Below, piece after piece: positions 1 to 5,296 of a stretch of 8,036 nucleotides of DNA. A program made the position numbers and the translations under genes. The notes under the pieces were generated by a model. It saw only the letters and a program-made list of their open reading frames with translations, had not been told where the DNA came from and ran no database searches. The DNA lies in assembly GCA_016934775.1 (NCBI GenBank), contig JAFGSP010000118.1, forward strand, positions 1 through 8,036, read 5' to 3'. The stretch is from Candidatus Woesearchaeota archaeon (GTDB lineage: Archaea; Nanobdellota; Nanobdellia; Woesearchaeales; GW2011-AR15). Each line of letters starts with the position of its first letter. Positions within the stretch are counted from its first letter, which is position 1.

Positions 1-670
1 AAAACACCCCTGCTGATATCAGGTAAAGAGGTATCTTGATCTCTCTTGGGATGAACCTTCTTGTGAATCCAAGCGAGTTTATCACCCAGAACACGAAAAG
101 GAGCACAAAAGTGATCCTGTTGTGCGAGAGCAGTTTAGACTGCTTTTCTTTCTTTGACTTGAATAGGATAGCTATGAGCGCAAATATGAAAATAGATGTC
201 TGGATAAGCATCAACACATAATTTGAGGAGGTCACTCCAACAAATATTGAAAGTATCATTGCAGTTGTATGCAGGACAGTATTAAGTAATGAAGTATCTG
301 CTTTCACAAACCTGTCGATAATAGAGAACAGCACTGAAAAGATTGCCATTGTGCTGAAATAACTGACAAATATGAAACTTATCGGAGACAATGTCCTTGG
401 AGAAACATAATTAAATAAATCTCCTGAGAACATTAAAAATATCAAAAAAAGCCTAAACAGGTATGCCATTCCGAAATAGAAAAATATGTTCCTGAAATGA
501 TATATTCCCCTGTGCTTAGTGAGATCATAGATTTCTTTTGTCTTTAGATAGATATATCCTGATATGCCTAGTATAAGAAAGAAATATACCAATTCAATCA
601 AGACCTCTTCAATAGGCGGGCCAAAGTGCCAGACTCTTGGAGGTACGGCTAATACCATAGGATGCGGCAT
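1..670 (-). CDS. Multi-pass membrane protein, unknown function, partial (N-terminal 223 codons)
   Basis: An uninterrupted minus-strand frame runs from the ATG at 670-668 to the window edge, so the C-terminus is missing. I do not recognise the family. The product is strongly hydrophobic, with membrane segments at about residues 23-42, 62-82, 97-118, 130-147, 151-170 and 185-202, and a seventh beginning near 211. The short N-terminus contains PPRVWHFGPP, and charged loops such as KSKKEKQSK (171-179) separate helices. No catalytic motif is visible; a sensor, transporter or polytopic scaffold would all fit. A second ATG at 658-656 is possible, but 670 fits the promoter better: a TATA box centred about 26 nt upstream implies transcription starts at or next to the ATG, giving a leaderless mRNA with no Shine-Dalgarno site. 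The plus-strand reading frame over 36-221 is a shadow of this gene. Reality of the gene is well supported by its length and membrane pattern; function is unknown. Confidence 0.85.
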   Translation of the reverse strand, partial: MPHPMVLAVPPRVWHFGPPIEEVLIELVYFFLILGISGYIYLKTKEIYDLTKHRGIYHFRNIFFYFGMAYLFRLFLIFLMFSGDLFNYVSPRTLSPISFIFVSYFSTMAIFSVLFSIIDRFVKADTSLLNTVLHTTAMILSIFVGVTSSNYVLMLIQTSIFIFALIAILFKSKKEKQSKLLSHNRITFVLLFVFWVINSLGFTRRFIPREIKIPLYLISAGVF

Positions 671-691
671 AAAAAAAACGAATCAATTCGC

Positions 692-701
692 CTTTATAAA
701 T
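692..701 (-). promoter_or_regulatory. TATA box of the left-hand membrane protein gene
   Basis: On the minus strand this reads TTTATAAAGG. Its centre is 26-27 nt before the ATG at 670, the usual archaeal TATA-to-start-site distance, which predicts a leaderless transcript. Only T-rich sequence lies between it and the ATG and no Shine-Dalgarno motif is seen, in agreement. Confidence 0.6.
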
Positions 702-737
702 CATGTGGACGTAAAATGCACATTTCCTGTCGTTCTT

Positions 738-747
738 CTTTATAAAG
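738..747 (+). promoter_or_regulatory. TATA box of the secreted repeat protein gene
   Basis: CTTTATAAAG is a textbook archaeal TATA element. Transcription would start near 768, giving a leader of about 40 nt before the ATG at 809. It sits back to back with the minus-strand TATA box at 692-701, so 671-808 is a compact divergent promoter region. The leader can form a small hairpin at 771-784 (CAGGT, loop TGAA, ACCTG) just before the ribosome binding site at 793-800. Confidence 0.55.
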
Positions 748-792
748 GACTTGTTCCTCTATCTTGGTACCAGGTTGAAACCTGAGAAAAAT

Positions 793-800
793 AAGGAGGA
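793..800 (+). promoter_or_regulatory. Ribosome binding site that fixes the start at 809
   Basis: AAGGAGGA is a strong Shine-Dalgarno sequence 8 nt before the ATG at 809. An in-frame TTG at 803 would leave a spacer of only 2 nt, so the ATG is chosen. Confidence 0.75.
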
Positions 801-808
801 AATTGAAA

Positions 809-1360
809 ATGAAGCAAAAGACAATAATTGCGCTGCTTGCCCTTGTTGTAGTAGGGATAGTGGCAGCTGCAGGAGCATCTGCTTTTGGTTTCGGATTTGG
901 GCAGGACCAAGAAGCCAGAGACGTAATCAGGGATGCGATAGACAACAACGACTTTGATGCGTGGAAATCAGCTGTATCAACAGCGCTGACTGAGGAAAAC
1001 TTCAACCAGCTTGTTGAGATACACCAGAACATGGGCCAGAACAGGGCGCAGTTCAGGAAGCAGGGAGATGAGATGAGAGACGCGATTGAGGCAGGCGACT
1101 ATGACGCTTATCTTGAAGCACTGGGGAACATGGATACTCTTCCACCAGGTCTGGAGACACTGACTGAGGAAGATTTTGACTTGCTCGTGCAGATACACGA
1201 GGCAAGGCAGGATGGAGATTATGAGACCGCAGAAGAGCTGAGCGATGAGCTTGGATTCGACTGCCCTATGGCAGGCGGTTTCGGCCGAGGTCCAGGTATG
1301 CACGCTGGTGGATTTTCAGGAAGAGGGTCTGGCAGAGGCAAGTTTAACATGGGCGAATGA
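809..1360 (+). CDS. Secreted helical repeat protein with Gly/Met/His-rich tail
   Basis: A 183-aa exported protein of unknown function. Residues 1-25 form a signal peptide: MKQK, a hydrophobic core, then a cut likely after ASA (25). The mature part carries two related helical units, about 37-73 and 88-131. Each begins with a short acidic helix (RDAIDNNDFDAW; RDAIEAGDYDAY) and ends with a near-identical motif (LTEENFNQLVEIH; LTEEDFDLLVQIH), so an internal duplication is clear. A third half-unit (DGDYETAEELSDELGF, 136-150) follows. The tail, 152-183, is rich in Gly with one Cys, several Met, one His and Arg (CPMAGGFGRGPGMHAGG), which could bind metal or remain disordered. Small secreted helical proteins of this look are known with metal-responsive or chaperone-like roles (CpxP/Spy type), but homology to those is not shown. 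It has its own promoter and terminator and lies upstream of a MacB-like export operon. No lipobox or anchor is seen. Confidence 0.85.
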   Translation: MKQKTIIALLALVVVGIVAAAGASAFGFGFGQDQEARDVIRDAIDNNDFDAWKSAVSTALTEENFNQLVEIHQNMGQNRAQFRKQGDEMRDAIEAGDYDAYLEALGNMDTLPPGLETLTEEDFDLLVQIHEARQDGDYETAEELSDELGFDCPMAGGFGRGPGMHAGGFSGRGSGRGKFNMGE

Positions 1361-1381
1361 TGCCCTTGTTTTTTTATTTTT
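1351..1381 (+). terminator. Oligo-T terminator after the secreted repeat protein
   Basis: A short stem GGGC/GCCC (1351-1354 with 1362-1365, extendable by a G-T pair) spans the TGA stop codon. It is followed by a T-rich run at 1366-1381 with a block of seven T. Archaeal termination relies mainly on the T run, so the stem may be incidental. Confidence 0.6.
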
Positions 1382-1389
1382 ATGAGAAT

Positions 1390-1518
1390 ATGAGAGGCTT
1401 AAAGATGTTCCAACTGAAGACACTTTTTCCAGGAAGAAAACAGCAAGGAGGGCATGAAATCAAGTATTGTATTGATGAAGTTGAGGATATTGAGCTGCTT
1501 GAATCTTTGTCCGGATAA
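1390..1518 (+). CDS. Possible small protein of 42 aa (or 37 aa from ATG 1405)
   Basis: A short open frame fills much of the gap between the secreted protein and the ABC operon. From ATG 1390 it encodes 42 aa and ends at TAA 1516-1518. The ATG at 1405 gives 37 aa (beginning MFQLKTLFPG) and has GAGAGG at 1393-1398 as a possible ribosome binding site 6 nt upstream, so it may be the better start. The product has a basic first half (KTLFPGRKQQ) and an acidic second half (DEVEDIELLES), as in many small archaeal soluble proteins, and a single Cys. There is no clear promoter of its own and the T-rich terminator lies just upstream. At this length chance is a serious alternative; composition favours coding only mildly. 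Confidence 0.35.
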   Translation: MRGLKMFQLKTLFPGRKQQGGHEIKYCIDEVEDIELLESLSG

Positions 1519-1520
1519 TA

Positions 1521-1589
1521 GACGTAACGTCCATATAGTTTTTAAAGAAAGGAAACAAGCTTATTAAAAAATTTATTTAATGGAATAAT
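1521..1589 (+). promoter_or_regulatory. Promoter region of the ABC operon with a short palindrome
   Basis: GACGT-A-ACGTC at 1521-1531 is a perfect 5-bp inverted repeat with one central base. It stands just ahead of AT-rich candidates for the TATA box: TTTTTAAAG (1539-1547), which would start transcription near 1570, and TTATTAAAAA (1561-1570), which would start it at the ATG itself. There is no good Shine-Dalgarno motif before ATG 1590, so a leaderless or very short leader is plausible. The palindrome is placed like an operator, but no regulator is encoded nearby. Confidence 0.4.
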
Positions 1590-2306
1590 ATGAAACAACC
1601 ACTTGTTGTCCTTAAGGATGTCTGGAAGATATACCAGATGGGGGAAGTCAAAGTTCCTGCTCTGAGAGGAGTTTCTGTGGAGATACATAAAGGAGATTTT
1701 GTCGCTATAATAGGCCAATCAGGCTCTGGAAAATCTACTATGATGAACATGGTCGGCTGCCTTGACATGCCGACTAAAGGAAGCGTCCACCTGAAATCAC
1801 ATAATATTTCTGAATTGTCAGAATCCGACCTTTCTACAATGAGAGGGAAAGCAGTCGGGTTCATATTCCAGCAGTATAACCTCATCCCTAACATGACAGC
1901 TTTTGAGAATGTGATGCTTCCTCTTGAGTTTTTGGAGATTGATGACGCAGAGGCAGAAAAAAAGACAATAGAAGTCCTTAAGCTTGTCGGTCTGGAAAAC
2001 TATATGCATCATCTCCCTTCCCAGCTTTCCGGAGGGCAGCAGCAGAGAGTATCGATCGCACGTTCTCTTGTTACAGACCCTGAGATTATACTTGCAGATG
2101 AGCCTACAGGCGCATTGGACAGTGTTACAGGCAAGGAAGTGATAGAGACACTGCAGAGGCTTTGGAGAGAAGAGGGGAAGACAATAATTATGGTCACGCA
2201 TGACCTTAACCTGGCTAAATATGCCCATAGGCATGTTGAGCTTAAAGATGGAAAGGTCATCGACATAAGAGAGAATAAAAATATGAAAAAAGGTGATACT
2301 AAATGA
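1590..2306 (+). CDS. ABC transporter ATP-binding protein, LolD/MacB type
   Basis: A complete 238-aa nucleotide-binding subunit that powers the membrane complex encoded downstream. All motifs are intact: Walker A GQSGSGKST (42-50), Q-loop in FIFQQYNLIP (91-100), ABC signature LSGGQQQR (146-153), Walker B IILADE (166-171) with the catalytic Glu 171, D-loop ALD (175-177) and switch His 204 in VTHD. The N-terminal VWKIYQMGEVKVPALRGVS and the QYNLIPNMTAFENV stretch are typical of the MacB/LolD/FtsE-like group that partners with four-helix FtsX-fold permeases (family knowledge). The last dozen residues form a charged tail. The stop codon overlaps the next start as ATGA, showing translational coupling and an operon. 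The protein is cytosolic and membrane-associated through the permease encoded at 3725. Direction of transport and substrate cannot be read from the sequence; this family often drives export or mechanical work on envelope proteins rather than import. Confidence 0.95.
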   Translation: MKQPLVVLKDVWKIYQMGEVKVPALRGVSVEIHKGDFVAIIGQSGSGKSTMMNMVGCLDMPTKGSVHLKSHNISELSESDLSTMRGKAVGFIFQQYNLIPNMTAFENVMLPLEFLEIDDAEAEKKTIEVLKLVGLENYMHHLPSQLSGGQQQRVSIARSLVTDPEIILADEPTGALDSVTGKEVIETLQRLWREEGKTIIMVTHDLNLAKYAHRHVELKDGKVIDIRENKNMKKGDTK

Positions 2307-3700
2307 AAAGTAAATTGTTAGTCGTACTATTTTTGGTGTTCAGCATTATGGCAGCTTCTGTTATGGCAGAAGTCGAGGGAGAAGCTGTTGTTGCAAGCCT
2401 GCTTAACCAGGATCCTGACCCTGCAATAGCAGGAGATATCATGGAGATAAGGATAGGCGTCGAGAACCTGGGGGATACAGCTTCTGAGGATTTTGTCCTT
2501 GAGATAAGTCCCGAATATCCTTTTGAGGAAGTCCAGGGTGAGTCTCTAACAGAAGAGCTTGGAATTATTGCAGGCAATGTCGCAGGCTCAAATATAAAGA
2601 TTGTCAAGTTTAAAGTGAGGGTGAACAAAGAGGCAACAGCAGGAAGCTACAATCTACCTGTGTACCTATATGAGGAAGGGAAGAAGGATCCAAACCTGAA
2701 AAACCTGTTCACAATTGATATTGAGAGCACAGAGAGCGCAGAAATAATTTATATTGACCAGGTCGAACTGATTCCGGGCCACATAACCCCGATGACATTC
2801 ACTATAAACAATGTTGGCTCTACGCCTTTAAGGGAATTAACATTCCAGTGGGAGAATGAAGACGACATCATACTTCCTGTCGGATCTGACAATACCAAAT
2901 ATATTAAGTACATTGATGTAGGCGAGAGTGCAGAGCTCAAGTTTGATGTCATAGCAAGTGCAAACGCAGACCCAGACCTCTATAAGCTCGACCTTACTTT
3001 GACTTATGAAGACCCTTTGACAGGGACTGAAAAAGAACTGAATACAAAAGCAGGAGTGTATGTGGGAGGAGCAACTGACTTTGATGTTGCTTTTTCAGGA
3101 AGCTCAAGTGGGGAATATTCTTTCTCCATCTCAAATATAGGAAGCGTTTCCGCTACATCTGTTACAGTTAAGATACCGGATCAGCAGGGTTGGAGAGTTT
3201 CTGGCAGCAATTCCGTTATCATAGGCAATCTTAATGAGGGTGATTATACAATAGCAGGCTTCAACCTGGCGCAGTCAGGAGGTTTTTTCACCAGCCAGGA
3301 TGATGAGACAGCAACCAGGCCGACATCAATGAATTTCACCCAGAGAACCTCTGGAAGTAATCAGAACCTGAAGATTGATATAGTCTATACAGATTCAAGA
3401 GGCAACAGGAACACAATAACTAAAGAGGTCTCTGTAGCTTCTTCTTCAGCAACGTCAGATGCATCTACTACAGATACGACAAGCATGAGAACCTATCAAA
3501 ATTCAAGATTTACCAGGCAAAGCCCTCTGCAGCAGTTCTGGAACACAGCAAAATGGGCGCTTGCCGCGATAGCTGTGCTTGTCCTGGGATTCTTTGTCAG
3601 GAGAAATTATAAGGCAGGAAAGAGGAGAGATGTGAAGTACACTTACAGGAGGGCAACAATAGATACATTACTGTTCTGGAGAAAGAAGCATAAAAAATAG
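2303..3700 (+). CDS. Secreted membrane-anchored COG1361-like (S-layer/CARDB-type) protein
   Basis: A 465-aa envelope protein. Residues 1-22 form a signal peptide (basic MKSK, hydrophobic core, VMA then a likely cut). The exported part is built of beta-rich modules resembling the NEW3/CARDB folds of archaeal COG1361 proteins: about 24-142 (DPDPAIAGDIMEIRIGVENLG), 145-255 (ELIPGHITPMTFTINNVGST) and 258-380 (YSFSISNIGSVSATSVTVKI). Each carries the recurring pattern of a hydrophobic strand, N-x-G, then S/T. A Ser/Thr-rich linker (379-395) leads to one membrane helix (about 416-433) and a strongly basic cytoplasmic tail with RR and KKHKK, fixing the orientation outside to inside. It starts on ATGA overlapping the ATPase gene, with AGGTGA at 2291-2296 as ribosome binding site. 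Placement between an ATPase and a MacB-like permease suggests an external adaptor comparable in position, not homologous, to MacA. COG1361 genes beside such ABC genes are a recurring archaeal arrangement. The domain borders are estimates. Confidence 0.85.
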   Translation: MKSKLLVVLFLVFSIMAASVMAEVEGEAVVASLLNQDPDPAIAGDIMEIRIGVENLGDTASEDFVLEISPEYPFEEVQGESLTEELGIIAGNVAGSNIKIVKFKVRVNKEATAGSYNLPVYLYEEGKKDPNLKNLFTIDIESTESAEIIYIDQVELIPGHITPMTFTINNVGSTPLRELTFQWENEDDIILPVGSDNTKYIKYIDVGESAELKFDVIASANADPDLYKLDLTLTYEDPLTGTEKELNTKAGVYVGGATDFDVAFSGSSSGEYSFSISNIGSVSATSVTVKIPDQQGWRVSGSNSVIIGNLNEGDYTIAGFNLAQSGGFFTSQDDETATRPTSMNFTQRTSGSNQNLKIDIVYTDSRGNRNTITKEVSVASSSATSDASTTDTTSMRTYQNSRFTRQSPLQQFWNTAKWALAAIAVLVLGFFVRRNYKAGKRRDVKYTYRRATIDTLLFWRKKHKK

Positions 3701-3724
3701 AAACCAAATAATAGATGATAATCT

Positions 3725-4966
3725 ATGAAATTCCATAAATCTTTCAGGCATGCCCTGAACATGGTGCTCCATGCAAAGATAAGGAGCTGGCTTACGATAC
3801 TTGGCATAGTCATCGGAGTGGCAGCAGTGGTCGCCATTGTATCCTTGGGCGAGGGCCTGAAGCAAGACATGAGTTCCCAGTTGAATATGCTTGGAGGAGA
3901 TATCCTTACTTTAAGAGCAGGAGCATCCAGGGCGATGATGTTCGGTCCTGGCAGGGAATTTGGGGGAAGCACTTCTGCGAGTACTGAAGAGGTTGTCCTT
4001 GATAATAAGGATGTCCAGGCTCTGAAAAGTGTCAGCGACATCAAGGCTTTTGATACCCAGATAAGCGGAAGGGCGGACATTTATTATGTTGCTGAGAAGG
4101 GCTCAGCTACTGTTACTGGGGTTGATCCAGCTACCTGGGCTCAGATAACTACTTCTGAAGTGGCACAGGGCAGGATGCTCGGTCCTGCTGATTCAAATGT
4201 TATTGTTGTAGGTGGCAGGATAGCTGATGGTTTTTTCAAGACACAGCTAGGAGTCAACCAGATGCTCACAATAAACGAAAGAGTTTTTAGGATTGTTGGC
4301 ATACTTGATGATTCAAGCTCAAACGTGTACATGCCTATCAATATGGCATATGAAGTCCTTGATGATAAGGAGAAGGGTGTCTATGACACTATAGTTATTA
4401 AAGTCAAGAACGAGGATGAAGTAGAGTTGGCTATGAACAACACCGAGAAGAGGCTGATGCTTTCCCGCCATGTCACAGAAAAGACTAAAGATTTCTCGTT
4501 ATCCTCAAACCAGCAGTCAAACGAGGCCAGGTCGGAGATGATGAGTTCCATGACGACTTTTCTTACAGCCATTGCTGCTGTAGCTTTGCTTGTTGGAGCA
4601 GTTGGCATAGCAAACACTATGTTCACTTCTGTCCTTGAAAAAACAAAAGAGATCGGGATAATGAAAGCAATAGGCGCAAGGAATAGTGACATCCTCTTAA
4701 TATTCCTGATGAATGCTGCCCTTATAGGGTTTATAGGCGGCCTCTTGGGCGCGATCTTCGGCACTATACTTTCCGGGCTCCTGCCATCACTCATGGGAAG
4801 CACCGCAGACGGTATGCTCAGCAGGCTGGCGTCAGGCTCAGCAGTCAGCATCCAGAGCATAGTTGTGGCATTGGCTGTCTCAGTATTTATAGGAATGGCG
4901 GCCGGCGCTATCCCTGCTTATCAAGCAAGCAAGCTGAAGCCCGTGGACGCGTTGAGGTATGAATGA
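3725..4966 (+). CDS. MacB/FtsX-type ABC transporter permease
   Basis: A 413-aa permease with the complete MacB topology. There is one membrane helix near the N-terminus (about 22-40, LTILGIVIGVAAVVAIVSLG, preceded by the typical HAKIRSW), a large external domain (about 45-270), then three helices at about 277-299, 325-353 and 377-399. Family hallmarks are LTILGIVIGVAAV, the cytoplasmic coupling segment EKTKEIGIMKAIGA (305-318) after helix 2, and the closing PAYQASKLKPVDALRYE. The external domain shows VTGVDP and VYMPI motifs usual in MacB_PCD. It would dimerise and pair with the ATPase at 1590-2306. It begins 24 nt after the COG1361-like gene, without a strong Shine-Dalgarno motif, and is the last operon gene. 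MacB proteins of bacteria export macrolides, peptides or toxins with MacA and TolC (family knowledge); neither partner is expected in an archaeon, so the substrate is unknown and the upstream surface protein probably replaces the adaptor. Confidence 0.93.
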   Translation: MKFHKSFRHALNMVLHAKIRSWLTILGIVIGVAAVVAIVSLGEGLKQDMSSQLNMLGGDILTLRAGASRAMMFGPGREFGGSTSASTEEVVLDNKDVQALKSVSDIKAFDTQISGRADIYYVAEKGSATVTGVDPATWAQITTSEVAQGRMLGPADSNVIVVGGRIADGFFKTQLGVNQMLTINERVFRIVGILDDSSSNVYMPINMAYEVLDDKEKGVYDTIVIKVKNEDEVELAMNNTEKRLMLSRHVTEKTKDFSLSSNQQSNEARSEMMSSMTTFLTAIAAVALLVGAVGIANTMFTSVLEKTKEIGIMKAIGARNSDILLIFLMNAALIGFIGGLLGAIFGTILSGLLPSLMGSTADGMLSRLASGSAVSIQSIVVALAVSVFIGMAAGAIPAYQASKLKPVDALRYE

Positions 4967-4967
4967 A

Positions 4968-5021
4968 ATGAATAACGTGAGGCATAGGAACGCCAGTGAC
5001 TTTGCGCTGAGGTATGAATAA
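4968..5021 (+). repeat. Second copy of the permease C-terminal end (ALRYE-stop)
   Basis: The last codons of the permease read GCG TTG AGG TAT GAA TGA (4949-4966). A near copy, GCG CTG AGG TAT GAA TAA, lies at 5004-5021. The copy is in frame with an ATG at 4968 and gives a 17-codon frame ending ASDFALRYE. ALRYE-stop is the family-specific end of MacB/FtsX permeases, so the copy may be the stub of a deleted second permease, or a small local duplication. It is too short to be called a gene. Confidence 0.4.
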
Positions 5022-5023
5022 CT

Positions 5024-5036
5024 AAAAAAAGAAAAA
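5024..5036 (-). terminator. Oligo-T terminator of the tRNA-Ser gene
   Basis: On the minus strand, one base after the discriminator G73, the sequence is TTTTT C TTTTTTT. This is a normal archaeal T-run terminator and independently supports 5038 as the 3' end of the tRNA. No CCA is encoded. Confidence 0.65.
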
Positions 5037-5051
5037 GCGCCGTGGGTGGGA

Positions 5052-5151
5052 CTTTCAAACGGTGACGTTTGTCAAGCCCTCAAAACTCCATGAGTTTTGG
5101 GGTACCAAAAACCTTTGGTTTTTTAGTATAGCGGAAACGTCAGTGACCGTA
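5052..5151 (-). other. 100-nt tRNA intron in the T loop (position 59/60)
   Basis: The T-stem halves GUGGG (5162-5158) and CCCAC (5050-5046) are separated by this insert. Its 3' part carries UUUGAA (5059-5054), which pairs perfectly with the exon's UUCAAA (T-loop bases 54-59), and the 3-nt bulge AGU follows immediately before CCCAC, with the expected cut AG^U. On the other side a 2-nt bulge (UA) precedes the stems CGGU/ACCG (5149-5146 with 5063-5060) and GACGUUU/AAACGUC (5141-5135 with 5070-5064), split by an unpaired CACU. Inside are two further hairpins: AAAAACC/GGUUUUU (5123-5107) and an 8-bp CAAAACUC/GAGUUUUG (5099-5081). The helix between bulges is 6 bp rather than 4, so the motif is relaxed. 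The junction may be shifted by one base without changing the product. No open frame for a homing enzyme is present. Confidence 0.8.
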
Positions 5152-5181
5152 TTTGAACCCACAATCCCAAAGGGACAGGAT

Positions 5182-5223
5182 AAATGCGTGATATTGTAGG
5201 TTTCTAAAGCACTTGATAGCACT
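5182..5223 (-). other. 42-nt tRNA intron at the canonical position 37/38
   Basis: It lies between A37 (5224) and A38 (5181). The fold matches a standard archaeal BHB: the exon stem CAGGA/UCCUG, a 3-nt bulge UUA cut as UU^A, a four-pair central helix UUGC/GCAU with one U-U mismatch, a 3-nt bulge UAA cut as UA^A, then an intron stem GUG/CAC continued by UAU/AUA after one mismatch. Removing it leaves a seven-base anticodon loop UUGCUAA. The word AAGTGCT occurs twice in or at the edge of the intron (5224-5218 and 5213-5207). Confidence 0.85.
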
Positions 5224-5296
5224 TAGCAATCCTGCGCAATACCAGATTATGCGACCGCGGCATAAGCTTTTTTAATAATCTCAGAATAAAACTTGG

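Larger units (their letters stand above)
5038..5261 (-). tRNA. tRNA-Ser(GCU) interrupted by two introns (anticodon loop and T loop)
   Basis: Folded by hand on the minus strand. Exons are 5261-5224, 5181-5152 and 5051-5038; joined they give 82 nt. The acceptor stem GCCGCGG pairs with CCACGGC (six of seven pairs; C5-A68 mismatched), and the discriminator is G73. The D arm has the loop AAUCUGGUA with A14, G18, G19 and A21. The anticodon stem CAGGA/UCCUG is perfect, with loop UUGCUAA and anticodon GCU at 5227-5225. The long variable arm (13 nt, stem UCCC/GGGA) is the class II type required of tRNA-Ser, and G73 agrees. The T stem GUGGG/CCCAC is perfect with loop UUCAAAU. Both junctions lie in bulge-helix-bulge folds, the archaeal splicing signal. 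Oddities are C9 where a purine is usual, a U13-U22 mismatch and the C5-A68 mismatch. It would decode AGC/AGU serine codons. A decayed pseudogene is the main alternative, but two good BHB sites and intact T and anticodon stems argue against it. Confidence 0.85.

Noticed and set aside
765..784. Riboswitch in the leader of the secreted protein gene
   Set aside because: Only a palindrome TGGTACCA and one 5-bp hairpin are present; the leader of about 40 nt is too short for a known ligand-binding fold.
803..808. TTG at 803 as start of the secreted repeat protein
   Set aside because: The Shine-Dalgarno sequence at 793-800 would be only 2 nt away; the ATG at 809 has an 8-nt spacer and gives a normal signal peptide.
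694..1032. Minus-strand frame of 112 codons over the secreted protein
   Set aside because: The opposite strand has signal peptide, repeats, promoter and ribosome binding site; this frame overlaps both divergent promoters and shows no protein-like pattern.
5081..5124. Hairpins at 5081-5124 as ends of an insertion sequence or a CRISPR repeat
   Set aside because: They occur once, lie inside the folded T-loop intron, and have no transposase, target duplication or spacer pattern.
5052..5151. Group I or group II intron, or an intron coding for a homing endonuclease
   Set aside because: At 100 nt it is too short for either self-splicing class and has no open frame; the junctions fit a BHB fold instead.
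5038..5261. tRNA-Leu as the identity of the class II tRNA
   Set aside because: The anticodon read from the loop UUGCUAA is GCU and the discriminator is G73, both serine features; leucine tRNAs carry A73 and NAG or NAA anticodons.
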